42,001 nucleotides of DNA from Desulfobacteraceae bacterium (lineage in GTDB: Bacteria > Desulfobacterota > Desulfobacteria > Desulfobacterales > Desulfobacteraceae). Positions within the stretch are counted from its first letter, which is position 1; every line of letters begins with the position of its first letter. The stretch lies in assembly GCA_024225635.1 (NCBI GenBank), contig JAAEMK010000307.1, positions 1 to 42,001 of the forward strand, in the 5' to 3' direction. This document shows, piece after piece, positions 39,201-42,001 of the stretch. A program made the translations under genes and the position numbers. The notes below the pieces were generated by a model. It saw only the letters and a program-made list of their open reading frames with translations. It ran no database searches and was not told the origin of the DNA.

Positions 39201-41217
39201 TGCGGGTCAGGTTCTCCTGTTCGTCATACTCGGTCCGTGTGCGGTTACCTTTTTCATCCGTGGTCACCAGGTCAAGGCCGTCGTAAAGAATCCGTTTGAT
39301 CGTGCGGCCGTTGACATCCACCCTTGTGGTCCGGCCCAGGTTGTCGGTCCGGACTTCCTTTATCTTGCCTGAGTCGGAGATGATCCGGGCATAGTAGGTG
39401 TCATTGACGTCGTCATAGGAATAAAGGAAGCGAAGGACACCACCGGTATCGTCTGTTACGACAACCGGCCAGCCGTTTACCTGATACAAAATGTTTGTGG
39501 TCCGGCCCTGGGCGTCAATGGTTTTAATAAGGTTGCCGGCCGGGTCATAGGCATAAGAAGAGACCTGATCCAGAGCATCGGTGACCGTTGTCAGAAGATC
39601 TTCCGTATAGCCGTACACGACCTTGCGGTTGTTCCGGTCCCGGACTTTTATCAGATTACCGTTTTCATCGTATTCAAACTGAAAGACAAGGGTATTATCC
39701 CTGTCATAAATGCCCGAAGCATTGCTTACCTCTCGGCTTTCGTATTCCAGTATGCCCACGGTCCCGTACCTGCTGCCAAAGGAAATCAGGCGGCCCAGGG
39801 AATCGTACTGCCTGAAATTCCCCTCCCGGTCCTTGTACAGGTATTTTGAGGCGCTATAGTCATAGGGCGGGGCATCTGGTTCCCGGGTGATGGTATTTGC
39901 CCCCTGGACATAGCAATTCTCTTCCCTTTTTGCAAAGACCACCCCGTCCCTGGTTATATAATCCGGGCCTGCCGCGTTGGGGACGTAGGCTGTGTCGTCA
40001 TCGGGCCTGCCGTCCATGACAAAGGATTGGTGCTGCCATTGCCAGCGGCGGGCAAGGTAAAAGCGCTTCAGGCGGATGTGCCCGCCCGCCACCTTTACCG
40101 AAAGGTCAAGGGCCTTGTCGTGGAATTCCCTGAGGGTGGTATTTACGGAACAGCCCACCTCGGTATCGGCGTCCTCGTAAGTCTTTTTTGCCTTGTCGGA
40201 AACAGGGTTATCCAGGGCATTTTCAAGTGCGTTTTCTCTCTGTGCACCATCCCAGCCCCACCCGCCGCCTCCCATGGTATCCGCCTCGTAATAAGGGGCT
40301 GTCTGTCCGTAAAGGCTGGCGAAAATCGACCAGTCTCTAAGAGAGACATTTCCGTCCCCGTCCATGTCAAGGTCTGAATAGCTATAATTATTTTCAAAGA
40401 ATGCAAGGTCTTTGTAGTCCACCATGCCGTCATTGTTATAATCCGCATCAATGATGTTCCCGTAACCGTCGCCGTCCGTATCCCGGTTATCCGTGTGAGA
40501 GGTCCAGGGAGAGTGGTCATTCACGTCAGCAAAACCGTCCCCGTCCAAGTCTGCGGTGATGTTGATCCTGTAGGTGGTAAGCTTTGATGTAACTCCACTA
40601 CCCCACCAATCTGTTCCCCCGCCTTTGATGCAATTACCTGTTCCGTTAATCCAATTGATCGTGATGGACCTTCCATAGCTTAAAATACCTGTTGCTATGT
40701 CATTCCTGCAGGGGTCCGGTACAATTTCCCTGTACTGGGCGGCATCCTCCTCGTCTATCAGGTACGCGGGAACCTTGGGATCTGCCGTATCCTTGAGTAC
40801 CTGGGCGTTGATCACGGCGGCATACCCTCTTTCATTCGGGATATCGTCATTATCCTGTCCGTCTGCGGCCCGGGGCTCAAATGTTGCGTCCACAGCTCGT
40901 CCTCCGCCCACAATGAGGTTGCCGGACGGGTCAAAAGCAAGCGGACCTGCGCTCAGGACAGAATCGGCAAACTTTTTTATTTCATAAACATGTACTGGTG
41001 TCCCATTGGGACCGTTGTCGCTCCACCATTTGGACGCCGGCACCATGAATAATTCTCCGGTCCGGCCGTTGCCGAAGATCAGGTTTTTGTCTTTGTCTAT
41101 GGCAATGCCCGAGGAGGCCAAGGAACCGCCGGCCCGGACCGGGGAGGCTGTGAGCAAAAGGACCAGGGATAAAAGTACGATCCACAGTCGTTTGGCGGTT
41201 TTAAAGATGTCTTCCAA
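36271..41217 (-). CDS. Secreted RHS-repeat polymorphic toxin with dockerin-like segment
   Basis: 1648 aa from the TTG at 41217, chosen because GGAGG lies seven bases upstream; a TTG seven codons earlier is possible. Residues 1-29 form a Sec signal ending SPVRA. A beta-propeller-like N-terminus is followed by calcium-binding dockerin/EF-hand-like loops (about 220-305: DLDGDGFADVND, DTDGDGYGN, DADYNNDGMVDYKD, DLDMDGDGNVSLRD). A DUF6531-like module (HIRLKRFYLARRW) precedes some 40 YD repeats (for example YDALGRRTLAATP). The RHS core ends YYDPRIGRYLRPDP...NPVMFIDPLGL. The final 142 residues, encoded from 36699, are a variable tip ending FDSYRDAATGKQIPTKGF, LNAERNLLETRGWRYNPQTG and AYHPPGN. The tip is inferred to be the toxic domain; its activity is not recognised. 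There is no PAAR domain. Confidence 0.92.
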   Translation of the reverse strand: MEDIFKTAKRLWIVLLSLVLLLTASPVRAGGSLASSGIAIDKDKNLIFGNGRTGELFMVPASKWWSDNGPNGTPVHVYEIKKFADSVLSAGPLAFDPSGNLIVGGGRAVDATFEPRAADGQDNDDIPNERGYAAVINAQVLKDTADPKVPAYLIDEEDAAQYREIVPDPCRNDIATGILSYGRSITINWINGTGNCIKGGGTDWWGSGVTSKLTTYRINITADLDGDGFADVNDHSPWTSHTDNRDTDGDGYGNIIDADYNNDGMVDYKDLAFFENNYSYSDLDMDGDGNVSLRDWSIFASLYGQTAPYYEADTMGGGGWGWDGAQRENALENALDNPVSDKAKKTYEDADTEVGCSVNTTLREFHDKALDLSVKVAGGHIRLKRFYLARRWQWQHQSFVMDGRPDDDTAYVPNAAGPDYITRDGVVFAKREENCYVQGANTITREPDAPPYDYSASKYLYKDREGNFRQYDSLGRLISFGSRYGTVGILEYESREVSNASGIYDRDNTLVFQFEYDENGNLIKVRDRNNRKVVYGYTEDLLTTVTDALDQVSSYAYDPAGNLIKTIDAQGRTTNILYQVNGWPVVVTDDTGGVLRFLYSYDDVNDTYYARIISDSGKIKEVRTDNLGRTTRVDVNGRTIKRILYDGLDLVTTDEKGNRTRTEYDEQENLTRIVYPDTNQVRFTYDLRFNKITGITDQLGRVTQIEYDDHGNAVKKTEAKGTEDERVGSFTYDELGRVLTRTLEADDVTGEAVTTFSYDAPGNLESLTGPMGNRTRYLEYDVMGNLLKYEDARGNQWSFDYDALGRRTLAATPSGYGTAYFYDGVNNLIAVIDARNNRHAYEYDARNNRIKETDPFGRSTITIYNSDDLPVSITSREGWRTSTEYDNEGRTTRALYRGRNETRYTYDEAPGTLSPYGKPAAISYPFFTRKLTYDCMGKVIKETDVLDSETSLERTRTYDAAGNLASFTDEGGRTTTYEYDALNRLSVTVAPNGARTVRSHDDRDNLISVEDPGQGIRHFSYDKNNRLISTTTPEGRTTLYEYGPTGNRIAVIDPSGRRITCTYSPENRIVRTDCYETAASESPVKITGFTYDEVGNLLTWDDGSASAAMVYDALSQKLSETVDYGGFTLSHGYTYTAEGAVSTYTDPEGEVTTYEYGSKGHLSTIKAPSGREVSFLFNSASWNRLNSMHLPGAARYYNYDPLNRIKSIFARDPANNAVMYEGYTYDSVGNRLKILAVEGGHTYEYDTLDRLTAATHPGVLDEAYTYDNLGNRTSDASVQGSISHNADNELETYGTTEYAYDANGAVIRKTDGETVTKFFYNTENRMERVEDGTGAVIAQYGYDPFGRRIWKQVGGGRTWFHYCDQGLAGEYGSDGTQLRSYGYKPGTAWTGDPLFMKVGETYYWCHNDRAGTPKKLKREDNYSTDGDWEGEYQAFGRCTVKKEAITFNLRFAGQYFDQETGLHYNLNRYYDPRIGRYLRPDPAGEGVNFYLYCLNNPVMFIDPLGLCPENNISWESAGKSWIRNVVFGFGAYYGLTKLFEVAPKSADKGGLNLFKWGDKTSTKPIGWKDGDGMLHLPDKGSPKANWKQNVGHLRKEMGKGKPIFDSYRDAATGKQIPTKGFLNAERNLLETRGWRYNPQTGAYHPPGN

Positions 41218-41385
41218 GAGCTGGCCTCCTTTTTTCAACGAAGATGATCCCCGGATAAAACAATTGAAACCCGGAGTCGAAAAGGGGAGCCCTTTCCGTT
41301 TGAAATCAGAACCTAAGCGTCCTTGCCCCCCGGCGGACAGCGGATACTATTTGGCCGAGCAGGACCAAGATCAAGAATGAAAATA

Positions 41386-42001
41386 GTGGACTTCACAAAA
41401 CACATGAACCGGCTCATCCGCCTCGACCTTGACGGCCAGGGCGGTGGAAGCGATCCTTCCCCTGAACCCCTGCGGCATCGAGGTGATGGACAAATCCCTC
41501 CTGGGCCTGGCAAGGAAGAACGATCCCGCCCTGGACGCTGCCATGCCAAAGGATATAGACAACCTGCTCCTCATCGGGTTTGACGAGCACACCCCCGAAG
41601 CCTGCCTGGAAAAGGCAGAAGCGGCAGGCAACCTGATCCGGGAGAACAACTGGTCCGACACCTTGCATCTCGCGGTATCCAGGGAAGAGCAGGCCAATTT
41701 CTGGGCCATCCGCAAGGCGGCCGTGCCCATCCTCTACAGCCTCAAGGGCGAAAAAAAGGTGCTGGCCCTCATCGAGGACGCAGCCGTGCCCGTGGACAGA
41801 ATACCAGGCAAAAAACATCTACCGGAGCCCGGTGTTTCAAAACAACGGCTTCCTGACCGAAGTGGAAAAATGCCACGGCTGCTCCAAATGCACCACAGTC
41901 ACCCACGCCACCCGCATGTGCCCGGTCTACAAGGCCACCCGGGACGAAGCCGCCGCCCCCAAGGCCAAGGCCAACATCCTGAGGGCCCTGATCAGCGGCG
42001 C
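41386..42001 (+). pseudogene. Broken second copy of the FAD/Fe-S oxidase gene (runs off window)
   Basis: Three blocks of the oxidase gene are joined: 41386-41438 (equals 31885-31937), 41434-41799 (32451-32816) and 41802-42001 (33193-33392). The joins delete 518 and 374 bases, neither a multiple of three, so the frame is broken twice. The first junction sits on the shared word CGGCCA, suggesting microhomology deletion. Block 2 is about 98% identical; block 3 has about ten mismatches in its first 105 bases and none in the last 95, so the copy is mosaic. The 168 bases between it and the RHS start show no oxidase sequence and should hold the RHS promoter. Confidence 0.85.

Overview
The window looks like a chromosomal segment of an anaerobic, respiratory deltaproteobacterium of the Desulfobacterota (Desulfobacterales-like). 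This is inferred from gene content: a DUF362/polyferredoxin pair, an acyl-CoA dehydrogenase with its own ETF, an FAD/Fe-S 2-hydroxyacid oxidase fed by a TAXI-TRAP transporter, a TRL-like lipoprotein and a secreted RHS toxin. No ribosomal RNA, tRNA or other phylogenetic marker is present, so the assignment stays tentative. Most genes are GC-rich; the toxin and immunity segments near 34.8-36.7 kb are clearly AT-rich.

Layout. 1-1.5 kb (-): 5' part of a secreted repeat protein (Calx-beta, InlB-type repeats), separated by a regulatory-looking gap from 2.0-5.8 kb (+), which holds a Tat-exported DUF362 protein, a membrane polyferredoxin and acetate kinase. 5.9-9.8 kb (+): TRL-like lipoprotein, a REP-like repeat, then pqiABC (MCE-type envelope lipid transport). 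10.0-12.6 kb (+): phosphotransferase/P-loop kinase fusion and a tandem UspA. 12.7-16.1 kb (-): two membrane proteins and a LytS/LytTR-type two-component system. 16.5-17.2 kb (+): methyltransferase. 17.2-20.2 kb (-): acyl-CoA dehydrogenase-etfB-etfA. 20.3-21.4 kb (-): secreted protein of seven near-identical 48-residue repeats. 21.6-26.2 kb (-): livGFHMJ-type ABC importer.

26.4-34.5 kb is a coherent catabolic locus. A LarA-like (DUF2088) protein diverges from a TAXI solute-binding protein, a fused TRAP permease, a GntR/FCD regulator and a 953-aa FAD/Fe-S oxidase of the D-lactate/glycolate dehydrogenase type. A perfect 19-bp palindrome lies in the divergent promoter region. The inferred role is uptake, isomerisation and oxidation of a 2-hydroxy acid, autoregulated by the GntR protein.

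34.5-41.4 kb (-) is a polymorphic-toxin island. It has a 1648-aa secreted RHS protein with dockerin-like repeats and a C-terminal toxin tip, an adjacent probable immunity gene, and a trail of displaced remnants: a toxin tail overlapping a small membrane protein by ATGA, another immunity-like fragment, and a shuffled RHS fragment. The island lies between the intact oxidase gene and a broken, partly 98%-identical second copy of it (41.4 kb to the window edge). This direct-repeat arrangement and the orphan cassettes are the most interesting structures in the window.
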